The translations under genes and the position numbers were made by a program. From assembly GCA_027483945.1 (NCBI GenBank), contig JAIXTM010000018.1, positions 434,001-498,000 of the forward strand: DNA of 64,000 bases, read 5' to 3'. Within the stretch, counting starts at the first letter, position 1, and each line of letters opens with the position of its first letter. This DNA comes from Hyphomicrobiales bacterium. Its GTDB lineage: Bacteria > Pseudomonadota > Alphaproteobacteria > Rhizobiales > Beijerinckiaceae. The notes under the pieces are model-generated. The model ran no database searches. It was not told where the DNA came from and saw only the letters and a list, made by a program, of their open reading frames with translations. Positions 36,325-44,491 of this stretch are shown piece after piece.

Positions 36325-37128
36325 TCAATGGGGATGGACCCTGTCGCGCACCGCCTCGATGAGGACGAGGCCCAGCGCGATCGTCAGCAGCGCGACGAGG
36401 CCGGCATAGGGCAGCGCGTGGTGCGTGGGGATGGCGGGACCGAAGAAGCCGTCCCGGATGGCCTCGTAGGCATGCACCATCGGCACCCATTCGGCCCAGT
36501 CGCGGACCCGGGCGGGCAGCCAGTCCAGCATGTAGAAGCAGCCCGAGACCGGGACGAGGATGTACTGGACGGGCTGGACGAACTTCTCGACGACTTCCGA
36601 GTACTCGGTCAGCGCGGCCAGGACGCAGCCGGCGCCGAGGGACAGCGCGCCCATGGCGAACCAGCCGGCGAGGACCAGCCCATGGTCGTGGATCGGCTCG
36701 ACGATGCCGAGCGTGGCCAGCACGGCGTAGACGACGATGAAGGCCGCAGTGGTCGACACGAATTCCAGCGCCATGCGCGACAGGACCGTGTCGATCATCG
36801 TGATGTTGCGGTGGTACATGAGCCCGACCGCGTTGCGCAGGACGTGGACGCCCGCCTGGCATGTATGGCGCCACAGGGTCAGCGGCATGTAGCCCGTGAG
36901 GACCAGGGCCACGACCTTCACGCCATGCTCGGAGGCGGGCTTGGCGAAGGACCAGAGCGTCATCACCGACAGGCAAAGCAGCATCGGCTCCACGATGGCC
37001 CAGACGAAGCCGATGTTTCGGCGTCCGTAGCGCGTCACGAGGAAGCGAACGATCAGGGCGGAGACGACGCCCGTCTGGATGCGTGCGGCGCGCGCCAGCG
37101 TCGCCTCGCCGGATCGCCGCGCGCTCAC
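36325..37128 (-). CDS. kpsM: Capsule polysaccharide ABC exporter permease (KpsM-like)
   Basis: A 267-residue ABC-2 permease with six hydrophobic segments: RFLVTRYGRRNIGFVWAIVE, LTGYMPLTLWRHTCQ, and MVHAYEAIRDGFFG near the C-terminus, as in KpsM/BexB. The GTG start overlaps the kpsE-like stop (GTGA). It forms the inner-membrane channel for lipid-linked polysaccharide with the KpsT-like ATPase encoded on the other strand at 39697. Downstream on the same strand, with small gaps, lie PgpA-like and glycolipid genes. Confidence 0.9.
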   Translation of the reverse strand: MSARRSGEATLARAARIQTGVVSALIVRFLVTRYGRRNIGFVWAIVEPMLLCLSVMTLWSFAKPASEHGVKVVALVLTGYMPLTLWRHTCQAGVHVLRNAVGLMYHRNITMIDTVLSRMALEFVSTTAAFIVVYAVLATLGIVEPIHDHGLVLAGWFAMGALSLGAGCVLAALTEYSEVVEKFVQPVQYILVPVSGCFYMLDWLPARVRDWAEWVPMVHAYEAIRDGFFGPAIPTHHALPYAGLVALLTIALGLVLIEAVRDRVHPH

Positions 37129-38249
37129 CGCTCGCTCCCGCCATGCTCGCGGATGCCGGCCAGGACCAGCCAGCCGACGAGGTAGACGACGAGCATCAGG
37201 GCGGCGACGACGACCACGCTGCGGAAACGGCGGGGCTGCAGCGCGTAATCGGCAATATGGGGCTCCACCACCCGCTCCAGGTAGAGTGCCTGACGCCGGG
37301 CCTCGTTGCGCGCGCCTTCCAGGGTGACGAGGGCGCTGGCGAGCGCCTTGGCCGCGAAGTCCCGGTTGAGGTTCAGGCGCTCGAAGGTCGCGATCTTGTC
37401 CGCGAGCCCGTCCTCGCCGGAGGCGCGGCCGCGCTCGGCCAGGACCTGCTCCTCCAGGGCCCTGATGCGCCGCTCCAGCGGCGGGATCTGCGGGCTCTCG
37501 GGCGAGGATGCGCGCAGCTCGCCGAGTTGCGCCCGCGTGCCGGACAGCTCCGACGACAGCCGACCGATCAGTTCCACGACCACGGTGGAGCTCTTGGACG
37601 GGTCCAGCAGAAGCTCCCGGGTGCGGAAGGCCGTGGTGGCGAGCTGCGCCTCGATCAGCCGACCCTGCGCGTCCGCCACCTCGCGCTCGGCGAAACGGAT
37701 CGAATCGCGGCGGGCGCGCTCGTTCATCCGGTTCACCAACTCCTCGCCGAGCGCCATGAGATTCGCTGCGATGGCCTGCGCGTCGCGGGGATCGAAGGCG
37801 GCGACGCTGAGCCGGGTAATGCCGGTGCCGGGCTCGTGCACCACCTCGACCATGCGCCGGAAATAGAGCCAGAGCTCCTCGTCGCTGGGGCCGTAGATCG
37901 GCGACGGGTATCGGCTGAACATGTCGGCCCCGGCATGGCCGTAGACGTCCCGAAGCGGCATGCGCTGTGCCAGCGCCGCCACGGCGTCGCGGGAGGTCAG
38001 GAATTCGTTGACCGAATAGGCGTCGTCCTGCGAGCGCGCGATGCCGGTGATCTGCAGGAAGATGCCGAGCCCGGCCGGCGCCGGCTTGGCGGCGCTGCGC
38101 ACGACGAAGCTCGCCTCGGCGACATAGCGGTCGGCGGCCCAGAAGCCGAAATACAGGGCGGCGGCGAAGGTCGGCAGGAGCACGATCGCGGCGAAGGCCG
38201 CCAGGCCCCGCGCGCCGCCGGATTGCGATACGGGTTCGGAAGCGCCCAT
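37125..38249 (-). CDS. kpsE: Capsule export inner-membrane/periplasmic protein (KpsE-like), copy 1
   Basis: 374 residues from the ATG at 38249, which has a short cytoplasmic tail and GGGA upstream; a 53-residue arginine-rich extension to 38408 is less likely. N-terminal membrane segment, then WAADRYVAEASFVVRS, a long periplasmic coiled-coil region (about 180-330) with SPESPQIPPLERRIRALEEQ, and a C-terminal membrane segment preceded by LYLERVVEP. This is the polysaccharide co-polymerase 3 topology. It bridges the KpsMT pump to the outer-membrane exporter. Confidence 0.87.
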   Translation of the reverse strand: MGASEPVSQSGGARGLAAFAAIVLLPTFAAALYFGFWAADRYVAEASFVVRSAAKPAPAGLGIFLQITGIARSQDDAYSVNEFLTSRDAVAALAQRMPLRDVYGHAGADMFSRYPSPIYGPSDEELWLYFRRMVEVVHEPGTGITRLSVAAFDPRDAQAIAANLMALGEELVNRMNERARRDSIRFAEREVADAQGRLIEAQLATTAFRTRELLLDPSKSSTVVVELIGRLSSELSGTRAQLGELRASSPESPQIPPLERRIRALEEQVLAERGRASGEDGLADKIATFERLNLNRDFAAKALASALVTLEGARNEARRQALYLERVVEPHIADYALQPRRFRSVVVVAALMLVVYLVGWLVLAGIREHGGSER

Positions 38250-38494
38250 GGCAAGTCCCGCCCCGCGCGCCCATCGGGCCAGGCCGTGAACGAAACCCGG
38301 TGCTGGAAGCGCACGCGCATCGGAGGCCGCGGGCGCAAGGGCGCGGTCAAGCAATCGTCGCAACATCCATAGCGGCCGCCGTCGCCGGTCGGCCCAATCC
38401 ATTCGCATTCAAAAATCGGCGCCGCGCGTGGCGAGGCCTGCCGGAAGTGCTATACGAGACGCATTGTTTTGCCAATTGCACGGACCGATTGCCC

Positions 38495-39694
38495 ATGAGC
38501 GAGCCCCGGCGGATTGCCGCGTCCGGCCGCGTCGTCGCCCTCACCCGCGCTACCCGTCCCGCTGAAGCCGCCCGCGCCGGCTGGCCGCAGCGTGCGCGCA
38601 CCATGCTTGGCCGGCATGTGCTGGCGCTCACCATCGTGGCCGTCCCGTGCGGGGTGGCGCTCGCCTATCTCGGCCTCGTGGCCGCGGATCGCTACGCGTC
38701 TGAGGCCGCCTTCGTGGTGCGAAGCCCGGGCCGGCCGCAACTGCCGGGCCTCGGCGCCTCCGCGCCCGGCGCCGCGCTCGCGGTCCGCACCGGCGACGAT
38801 GCCCATGCCGTGATCCATTTCATGCGTTCGCGCGATGCGCTGGACCTGCTGGTCCGCGAGCATGATTTCGAGGCGATGCTGGCCCGGCCGGAGGCCGACC
38901 TCGTCTCCCGCTTTCCGCGCCCGTTCGGGCGCACCGATTTCGAGGCGCTGTTCGAGCGGTTCCGCACGGCGGTGACGGTGCATTACGACCAGGCGACCGG
39001 CATCAGCATGCTGGAGGTGCAGCTGTTCCGGCCGGAGGATGCGGCGGCGGTGGCGCGTGCGCTGCTGACCGCCTCCGAGGGCCTGGTGAATCGGCTCAAC
39101 ATGCGGGCGCGGCAGGACATCGTGGCGGCCGCGGAGACGGATGTCGTCCTGGCCCGCGCGAAAGCGGGAGAGGCGCGCGACCGGCTGACCCGCTTTCGGG
39201 CGCGGGAAGGCCTGCTCGACCCGACGCGGACCGCGCTGGCGGTGGAGCAGAATATCGGGAAGCTCGCTTACGAGGTGGCCCAGGCCAACGCGCAGCTCAG
39301 CGAAACGCGGCGCGTTTCGCCGCAGAGCCCCCAGATCGGCGCGCTTCTCGGCCGCATCCGCTCCCTGCAGGCTGAGATCGACCAGGAGCGCGCCAGGATC
39401 GGCGGGCAGGACGTGCCGCTCGCACCGCGCCTCGCCGAATACGAGCGGCTGGTTCTGGAGACGGGCTTCGCCGACAAGGCGCAGGAGACGGCTCTCGCCG
39501 CACTCGAGGCCGCCCGTACCGAGGCGGTCCGGCAGCAGCTCTACCTGGAACGCGTCGTCGACCCGCGGGTCCCCGATTATCCGGCCTACCCGAAACGGCT
39601 CCTCTGGAGCGTTCTGGTTGTCGTGACATCGCTCGCGACTTTCGCGATCCTGCGGGCTTTCATCGGCAACCTGCGCGCCCACGAGCCGCGCTAG
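38495..39694 (+). CDS. Capsule export inner-membrane/periplasmic protein (KpsE-like), copy 2
   Basis: 399 residues from the ATG at 38495. Same architecture as copy 1: membrane segment near 45-65, LVAADRYASEAAFVVRS, a coiled coil with SPQSPQIGALLGRIRSLQAE, LYLERVVDPRVPDYP and a C-terminal membrane segment. It is divergent from copy 1, so the pair looks like an inverted duplication. Two base pairs separate it from the kpsT-like gene. The gene likely has its promoter in the 38250-38494 gap; no confident promoter was identified there. Confidence 0.87.
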   Translation: MSEPRRIAASGRVVALTRATRPAEAARAGWPQRARTMLGRHVLALTIVAVPCGVALAYLGLVAADRYASEAAFVVRSPGRPQLPGLGASAPGAALAVRTGDDAHAVIHFMRSRDALDLLVREHDFEAMLARPEADLVSRFPRPFGRTDFEALFERFRTAVTVHYDQATGISMLEVQLFRPEDAAAVARALLTASEGLVNRLNMRARQDIVAAAETDVVLARAKAGEARDRLTRFRAREGLLDPTRTALAVEQNIGKLAYEVAQANAQLSETRRVSPQSPQIGALLGRIRSLQAEIDQERARIGGQDVPLAPRLAEYERLVLETGFADKAQETALAALEAARTEAVRQQLYLERVVDPRVPDYPAYPKRLLWSVLVVVTSLATFAILRAFIGNLRAHEPR

Positions 39695-39696
39695 CC

Positions 39697-40431
39697 ATGT
39701 CCCTCGTTCGGACCGCCCGCCTGCCCGGCATCCCGCCCCTTCCCGCCCTAAGCGCGCCGTCGGCCGAGCCTTCGGTCGGGCCCCGGATCGAGGTGTCCGG
39801 CCTCGTGAAGGACTTTCACACGCCCGCAGGACCACGGCGGGTGCTGGACGGGATCAGCTTCTCGGTGGGCATGGGCGATAAGATGGCCATCCTGGGCCGC
39901 AACGGGGCCGGCAAGTCGACGCTGATCAAGATCCTGGCGGGCATCCAGCAGCCGACCGCCGGGACGATCCGGCGGGGCCTTCGCATGTCGTGGCCGATCG
40001 CGCTGGCCGGCGGCTTCGAAGGCGGCATGACAGGCTATGACAATGTCCGGTTCATCGCCCGCCTCTACGAAGTGCCTTTCAAGGAGACGTTCGACTACGT
40101 CGCCGATTTCACCGAGCTCGGCCGCAACATGTACATGCCTGTCCGTTACTACTCGGACGGGATGCGGGCGCGGCTCGCCTTCGGCCTGTCGCTCGCCATC
40201 AACTTCGACTGCATGCTGATCGACGAGGTCATCCTCGTCGGCGACCAGCGCTTCCAGCGCCGCGCCCATGACGAGCTCCTGGTGAAGCGCAGCCATTGTG
40301 CCATGCTGATCGCGATCCATTCCGGCGCCTTCGTGCGCCAGTTCTGCACGTCGGCCCTGGTCTTGAAGCGCGGGCGGGGGCGCGTCTTCGACGACGTGAA
40401 CCTTGCCGCGTCGATCTACGAGACGCTATGA
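39697..40431 (+). CDS. kpsT: Capsule polysaccharide ABC exporter ATPase (KpsT-like)
   Basis: A 244-residue ATPase with Walker A LGRNGAGKST, a KpsT-type signature region RYYSDGMRARLAFGLSLAI and Walker B CMLIDEVILVGDQRF. An extra N-terminal stretch of about 30 residues precedes the nucleotide-binding domain. It pairs with the KpsM-like permease to export the capsule. It follows kpsE copy 2 by 2 bp. Confidence 0.92.
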   Translation: MSLVRTARLPGIPPLPALSAPSAEPSVGPRIEVSGLVKDFHTPAGPRRVLDGISFSVGMGDKMAILGRNGAGKSTLIKILAGIQQPTAGTIRRGLRMSWPIALAGGFEGGMTGYDNVRFIARLYEVPFKETFDYVADFTELGRNMYMPVRYYSDGMRARLAFGLSLAINFDCMLIDEVILVGDQRFQRRAHDELLVKRSHCAMLIAIHSGAFVRQFCTSALVLKRGRGRVFDDVNLAASIYETL

Positions 40432-40516
40432 GCCGACCTGATTTTTCGACCGCCGCTTTTGACCCTGGTCCTTTTTCCAGCCGCGACGCGCGCGGCGCCT
40501 TTGCCGGATCACCTCA

Positions 40517-41836
40517 TTGCCCAAGCCAACGATCCTCATCGAATCCTACAATCTGTCGCTGACCCGGGGCACGGGCATCGCCACCTATGCGCGGAACCTG
40601 GCGCGGGCGGTGGAGGCCAGCGGCCATCGTGCCGAGGGGCTGTTCGACGTGCCGGTCGGGATCGACCGGCGCAACCCGGACCTCAGCGAGATCCTGATGT
40701 TCGATGCCCTCAGGCCGGGGCCGTCTTCCGCGCTGGGTCGCGCCGCGCAGGCCTTGCGCCGGGAGATCGGCGATCCGTTCGGGGTCCGGACCATGCCCAT
40801 CGTGCCGGCCGGGGCCGTCGCCGGCCAGGCCCTTTTGCCGTTCCAGGCCTTCGGCCGGTCGCATGGCGTGCCCGGGCTGATCGACCGCGCGCGCCGCCAT
40901 TTCTACCGCTACGGCCGGCTCCTGCCGGTCCGCCACGCGGAGCCGGCGGCGCTTTTCCACGCGACCCATGCCGTGCCGCTGAAGGCGGCAGGCCTGCCCT
41001 CGATCGCGACGATCCACGACATCGTCCCGCTCCGGCATCCGCAGACGACCCTGGACGACAAAAGGTTCTTCTACCGGCTCGTGAAGCGGCTTCTCGCCGA
41101 GATGGACCATATCGTGACGGTGTCGGAGTTCTCCCGGCAGGACATCATGGCGATGTTCGGGGTGCCCGCGGACCGGATCACCAACACCTACCAGGCCGTG
41201 CGCCTGCCGCCAGGCGCGGACAAGGACGAGACGACCCTCGCCCACGAGTTGCAGTCAGCCTATGGCCTCGAGAAGGACGGCTATTTCCTGTTCTACGGCG
41301 CGCTGGAGCCGAAGAAGAATGTCGGCCGGCTGGTCGAGGCCTATGCGGGAAGCGGCGCCAGGATCCCGCTCGTCATCGCCGGCGGCCTCGGCTGGCAATA
41401 TGACGAGGACCTGGCGAGGATCGGGTCCGAACGCTTCCGGTCCTACCGGGTGGACGGCGGCACGATCCGGCCAGAGCACCGGGTCATCCGGCTGGATTAC
41501 GTACCGGCGTCCCGCCTCGCCTCGCTCATCCGCGGTGCGCGGGCGGTGACGTTTCCCTCCATCTACGAGGGCTTCGGCCTGCCCGTTCTCGAGGCGATGC
41601 TGCTGGGCACGCCGGTGCTGACCTCGACCCTGTCCTCTCTGCCGGAGGTCGCGGGCGACGCGGCGCTGCTCGTCGACCCGTACGATGTCGACGCCATCGC
41701 GGCGGGACTGCGCCGGCTCGACGGCGACGCGGACCTGCGCGCCGAACTGGTGCGACGCGGCCGCGAGCGTGCGGCCCTGTTCTCCGAGGAGCGCTATGCC
41801 GAGGCCGTCGGCACGGTCTATCGCAGGCTCGTCTGA
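40517..41836 (+). CDS. GT4-family glycosyltransferase
   Basis: 439 residues. N-terminal LIESYNLSLTRGTGIATYAR, then ATIHDIVPLRHPQTTLDDKR and VTVSEFSRQDIMAMF; the donor domain has FLFYGALEPKKNVGRLVEAY and PSIYEGFGLPVLEAMLLGTP. This is a GT-B retaining transferase like mannosyl- or rhamnosyltransferases of capsule loci. The start is a TTG at 40517 with no clear ribosome site, so the 5' end is uncertain. Its stop overlaps the next start (TGATG). Confidence 0.82.
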   Translation: MPKPTILIESYNLSLTRGTGIATYARNLARAVEASGHRAEGLFDVPVGIDRRNPDLSEILMFDALRPGPSSALGRAAQALRREIGDPFGVRTMPIVPAGAVAGQALLPFQAFGRSHGVPGLIDRARRHFYRYGRLLPVRHAEPAALFHATHAVPLKAAGLPSIATIHDIVPLRHPQTTLDDKRFFYRLVKRLLAEMDHIVTVSEFSRQDIMAMFGVPADRITNTYQAVRLPPGADKDETTLAHELQSAYGLEKDGYFLFYGALEPKKNVGRLVEAYAGSGARIPLVIAGGLGWQYDEDLARIGSERFRSYRVDGGTIRPEHRVIRLDYVPASRLASLIRGARAVTFPSIYEGFGLPVLEAMLLGTPVLTSTLSSLPEVAGDAALLVDPYDVDAIAAGLRRLDGDADLRAELVRRGRERAALFSEERYAEAVGTVYRRLV

Positions 41837-43113
41837 TGGGGCGGCCGATCCTCTACGACACGACGCATTTCGTCTCGCGCCTGCCGGTCGGGACGCCGGC
41901 GGGCATCGACCGGATCGACCTGGAATATGGCCGGCACTTCGCGCTGGGCCATCCGGATTTCGCCGGGGGGCTGCACCTGGGATTCGTCTCGCCGCGCGTC
42001 GTCGGCCGCGGCCGGGTGCGCCGGCTCGTGGCACGGCTCGGCGAGCGCTGGCGGGAGGATTTTTCGCCCGATGCCGACCCCGCCTTCACGGCGGCGCGCG
42101 ACTGGATCCTGGGGCGCGGCGCCGGCGACCGGATCGTCGAACGCGCCATGCCGCTGCCGCAGGCGCTGCGCCTGCGGGCCGAGCAGGCGGTGACGGGCAG
42201 CATCGTCGATCCGTTCCGGCGCGTGCCGGCCGATGCGATCTACATCGCCACGGCGCAGTACGGGATGGAGCATCCCTATTTCTACCGCTGGCTGGCGAAG
42301 CGCCGGGACGTGCGGGCCGTCTTCGTCGCCCATGACCTCATTCCGGTCGACTACCCGGAATTCTTCAAGGCCGGGAAGCTCGACCGCTTCGCCCATGTGC
42401 CGCGCACGATGGCGCGGTTCGGCGCCGGGGTGATCGTGTCGAGCCAGGCGGTGAAGGAGCGGCTCGGCGCGCATTTCGCCGGGCTGGGGCGGCGCGACCT
42501 GCCGATCCATGTGGAGCCGTTTCCGCCGCCCGTCGCCTTCGGCGCACCGGTCGAGCCGGACGCTGATCTCGCCGGCCTGCCCTATTTCGTGGTGTGCGGC
42601 ACGATCGAGCCGCGCAAGAACCATCTCCTGCTGCTGCATGCCTGGGCGAGCGCGCTGGAACGCGGGGCCGCCATGCCACGGCTTCTGGTCGTGGGACGGC
42701 GCGGCTGGGAGAACGAGCAGGTCGTCGACATGCTGGAGCGCAGCCGGCGCCTGGGCGGCCACGTGCTCGAGGTCGGCGGGATGAGCACGCCGGGCCTGCG
42801 GCATCTCCTCGCCCATTCCAGCGGGCTCCTGATGCCGTCCTACGCGGAAGGATACGGGCTTCCCGTCGTCGAGGCGCTGGCGCTGAAGGTCCCGGTCATC
42901 GCGTCCGACATCCCGGTCTTCGCCGAGGTGTCGCAGGGATGCGCCACGCTCATCCACCCGACCGACGGACGGGGCTGGCTGGAAGCGATCCTCGCCCTGG
43001 CCGACCATGCCTCGCCGGCGGCGCAGGCCGCGCGCGCGGCCGCCGCCCGCTACCGTGCACCGGGCTGGGCCGCCTATTTCGCCAGCGTGGACGGCTTCCT
43101 GAAAAGCCTCTGA
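41836..43113 (+). CDS. GT4-family glycosyltransferase
   Basis: 425 residues. N-terminal DTTHFVSRLPVGTPAGIDRI, central VFVAHDLIPVDYPEFF, donor domain VCGTIEPRKNHLLLLHAW, VVGRRGWENEQVVDML and PSYAEGYGLPVVEALALKVP. The N-terminal D-T-T...G-I-D-R-I-D-x-x-Y signature and GRRGWEN are repeated in the gene at 47206, so the two are paralogues. A capsule or glycolipid role is inferred from location. Confidence 0.82.
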   Translation: MGRPILYDTTHFVSRLPVGTPAGIDRIDLEYGRHFALGHPDFAGGLHLGFVSPRVVGRGRVRRLVARLGERWREDFSPDADPAFTAARDWILGRGAGDRIVERAMPLPQALRLRAEQAVTGSIVDPFRRVPADAIYIATAQYGMEHPYFYRWLAKRRDVRAVFVAHDLIPVDYPEFFKAGKLDRFAHVPRTMARFGAGVIVSSQAVKERLGAHFAGLGRRDLPIHVEPFPPPVAFGAPVEPDADLAGLPYFVVCGTIEPRKNHLLLLHAWASALERGAAMPRLLVVGRRGWENEQVVDMLERSRRLGGHVLEVGGMSTPGLRHLLAHSSGLLMPSYAEGYGLPVVEALALKVPVIASDIPVFAEVSQGCATLIHPTDGRGWLEAILALADHASPAAQAARAAAARYRAPGWAAYFASVDGFLKSL

Positions 43114-43120
43114 CGCAGCC

Positions 43121-44278
43121 TCATTTGGCGACGTTGTAGATCGCGGCGCCGGAGAGAGCCGGGCTGACGATGGTGGCGAAGAGCTGCAGCGCCTTCTGCA
43201 ATTGCGAGAGCGGCGCGTTGGTGACGTATAGGACGTCCTGGCTGCGCAGCGGCATGGCCTGCGCCATGAACATGCCATTCGCCTCGGCCAGATTGAAGCG
43301 GTAGATCACCGGGACGAGGCGGTGGCCAGCCGCGAGCGGGCTGGCGGGCTGGATCTGCCGCACGATCTCCGCGGGCTCGAACCGGAACAGGAACACGCCC
43401 TGCGGATCGGCCCGGTTGTCGAGGAGGCCGCCGGCGCGGGCGAGCGCCTGCGCCACGGTCATCTGGTCCGTCTCGAACGGGATCTCCGCCGAGCGGCCGG
43501 TGGCGCCGTGGACGATCACCGCCCGCGGATCGCGCACCACGGTCAGCGTGTCGCCCGGGCGCAGATAGATGTTCTCGCGCGGGTTGGAGACGATGGCGCT
43601 CATGGGCACCGACACGGTGACGCCGCCACGCGAGAGCCGCACCGCCGCATCGCCCACCGGCACGCGGGCCCCGCCCGCCGTGGCGATGACGTCCAGCACC
43701 CGGTCGCCGCGCGGCGTCAGGCCGATGCGCCCGCCGGCGCCGACCTCGCCCGTGACGGTGACGGCGCTCGCCACGGCGCGGGACACGGTGACCAGCACCT
43801 GGGGCTGGACCGCCTTGCCGGCGAGTTGGCGCTCGATCGTCGCCTGGACCTGAGACGGCGTCTGGTTGGCGACGACGACCCGGCCGGCATAGGGGACGGT
43901 GATGGCTCCGTCCCGCCCCACGGGCTGTTCCGGCACCGTGGCGGTCCGCGAACCCGGCGTGAACCGGTCCGGCACCATGGGCGCCGAGAACAGGCCGCCC
44001 GCCCCCGCTTCCCAGATCGTTACGGCCAACATGTCGCCGATGCCGATCCGCGGCTCCACGGCCCCGCGATAGTCACCGAATCGGCTGGAGAAGGTCTCGC
44101 TGGGGCGCGCCGTCATGATGCGCACGAGCGCCGGCGTGACCTCGAACACCTCGTATTGCCGCAGGAGATCGGACGACGCGTCCGCGAGGGCCTCGGTGCG
44201 AGGCCCGTCATTGGGCAGGGCCGAGCATGATGCGGCCAAAACGGCCACGCCCAGCGCCGCGATGAAAACACGCGACAT
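43121..44278 (-). CDS. kpsD: Polysaccharide export outer-membrane lipoprotein (KpsD/Wza-type)
   Basis: 385 residues from the ATG at 44278, with GGAG 10 bp upstream (the TTG 21 bases earlier is rejected). Lipobox LAASC with C18 marks a lipoprotein. The poly_export domain follows (IGIGDMLAVTIWEAGAGG, then PVGRDGAITVPYAGRVVV) and SLBB-type repeats (VTGEVGAGGRIGLTPRG, VIVHGATGRSAEIPF). It forms the outer-membrane outlet of the capsule pump. It converges with the glycosyltransferase gene, 7 bp apart. Confidence 0.9.
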   Translation of the reverse strand: MSRVFIAALGVAVLAASCSALPNDGPRTEALADASSDLLRQYEVFEVTPALVRIMTARPSETFSSRFGDYRGAVEPRIGIGDMLAVTIWEAGAGGLFSAPMVPDRFTPGSRTATVPEQPVGRDGAITVPYAGRVVVANQTPSQVQATIERQLAGKAVQPQVLVTVSRAVASAVTVTGEVGAGGRIGLTPRGDRVLDVIATAGGARVPVGDAAVRLSRGGVTVSVPMSAIVSNPRENIYLRPGDTLTVVRDPRAVIVHGATGRSAEIPFETDQMTVAQALARAGGLLDNRADPQGVFLFRFEPAEIVRQIQPASPLAAGHRLVPVIYRFNLAEANGMFMAQAMPLRSQDVLYVTNAPLSQLQKALQLFATIVSPALSGAAIYNVAK

Positions 44279-44426
44279 CAGACAATAACTCCGGCGCAAT
44301 CGGCGGCGAGAAAATGAACCGCAGGAACGGTCTAACCTATAATCGCTTTCCCAACCCTTAGCAGTGACATTGCCGCCACAGCGCCGTGATCAGGCTCGTC
44401 CGTCCGGATCGACCGCGCGTCCGGAC

Positions 44427-44456
44427 TTGACAAACGACACGCTATATAGGAATATA
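44427..44456 (+). promoter_or_regulatory. Candidate sigma-70-type promoter
   Basis: TTGACA at 44427-44432 and AATATA at 44451-44456 with an 18-bp spacer, in the A/T-rich gap between the divergent export lipoprotein gene and the DUF2793 gene. Distance to the ATG at 44492 is suitable. Confidence 0.5.
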
Positions 44457-44491
44457 CACCTATTCATGGATTGATTTTCCGGAGATTGCCG

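Noticed and set aside
38250-38408. 53-residue N-terminal extension of KpsE copy 1
   Set aside because: Arginine-rich, no ribosome site and unlike the short cytoplasmic tail of the family; kept only as an alternative start.
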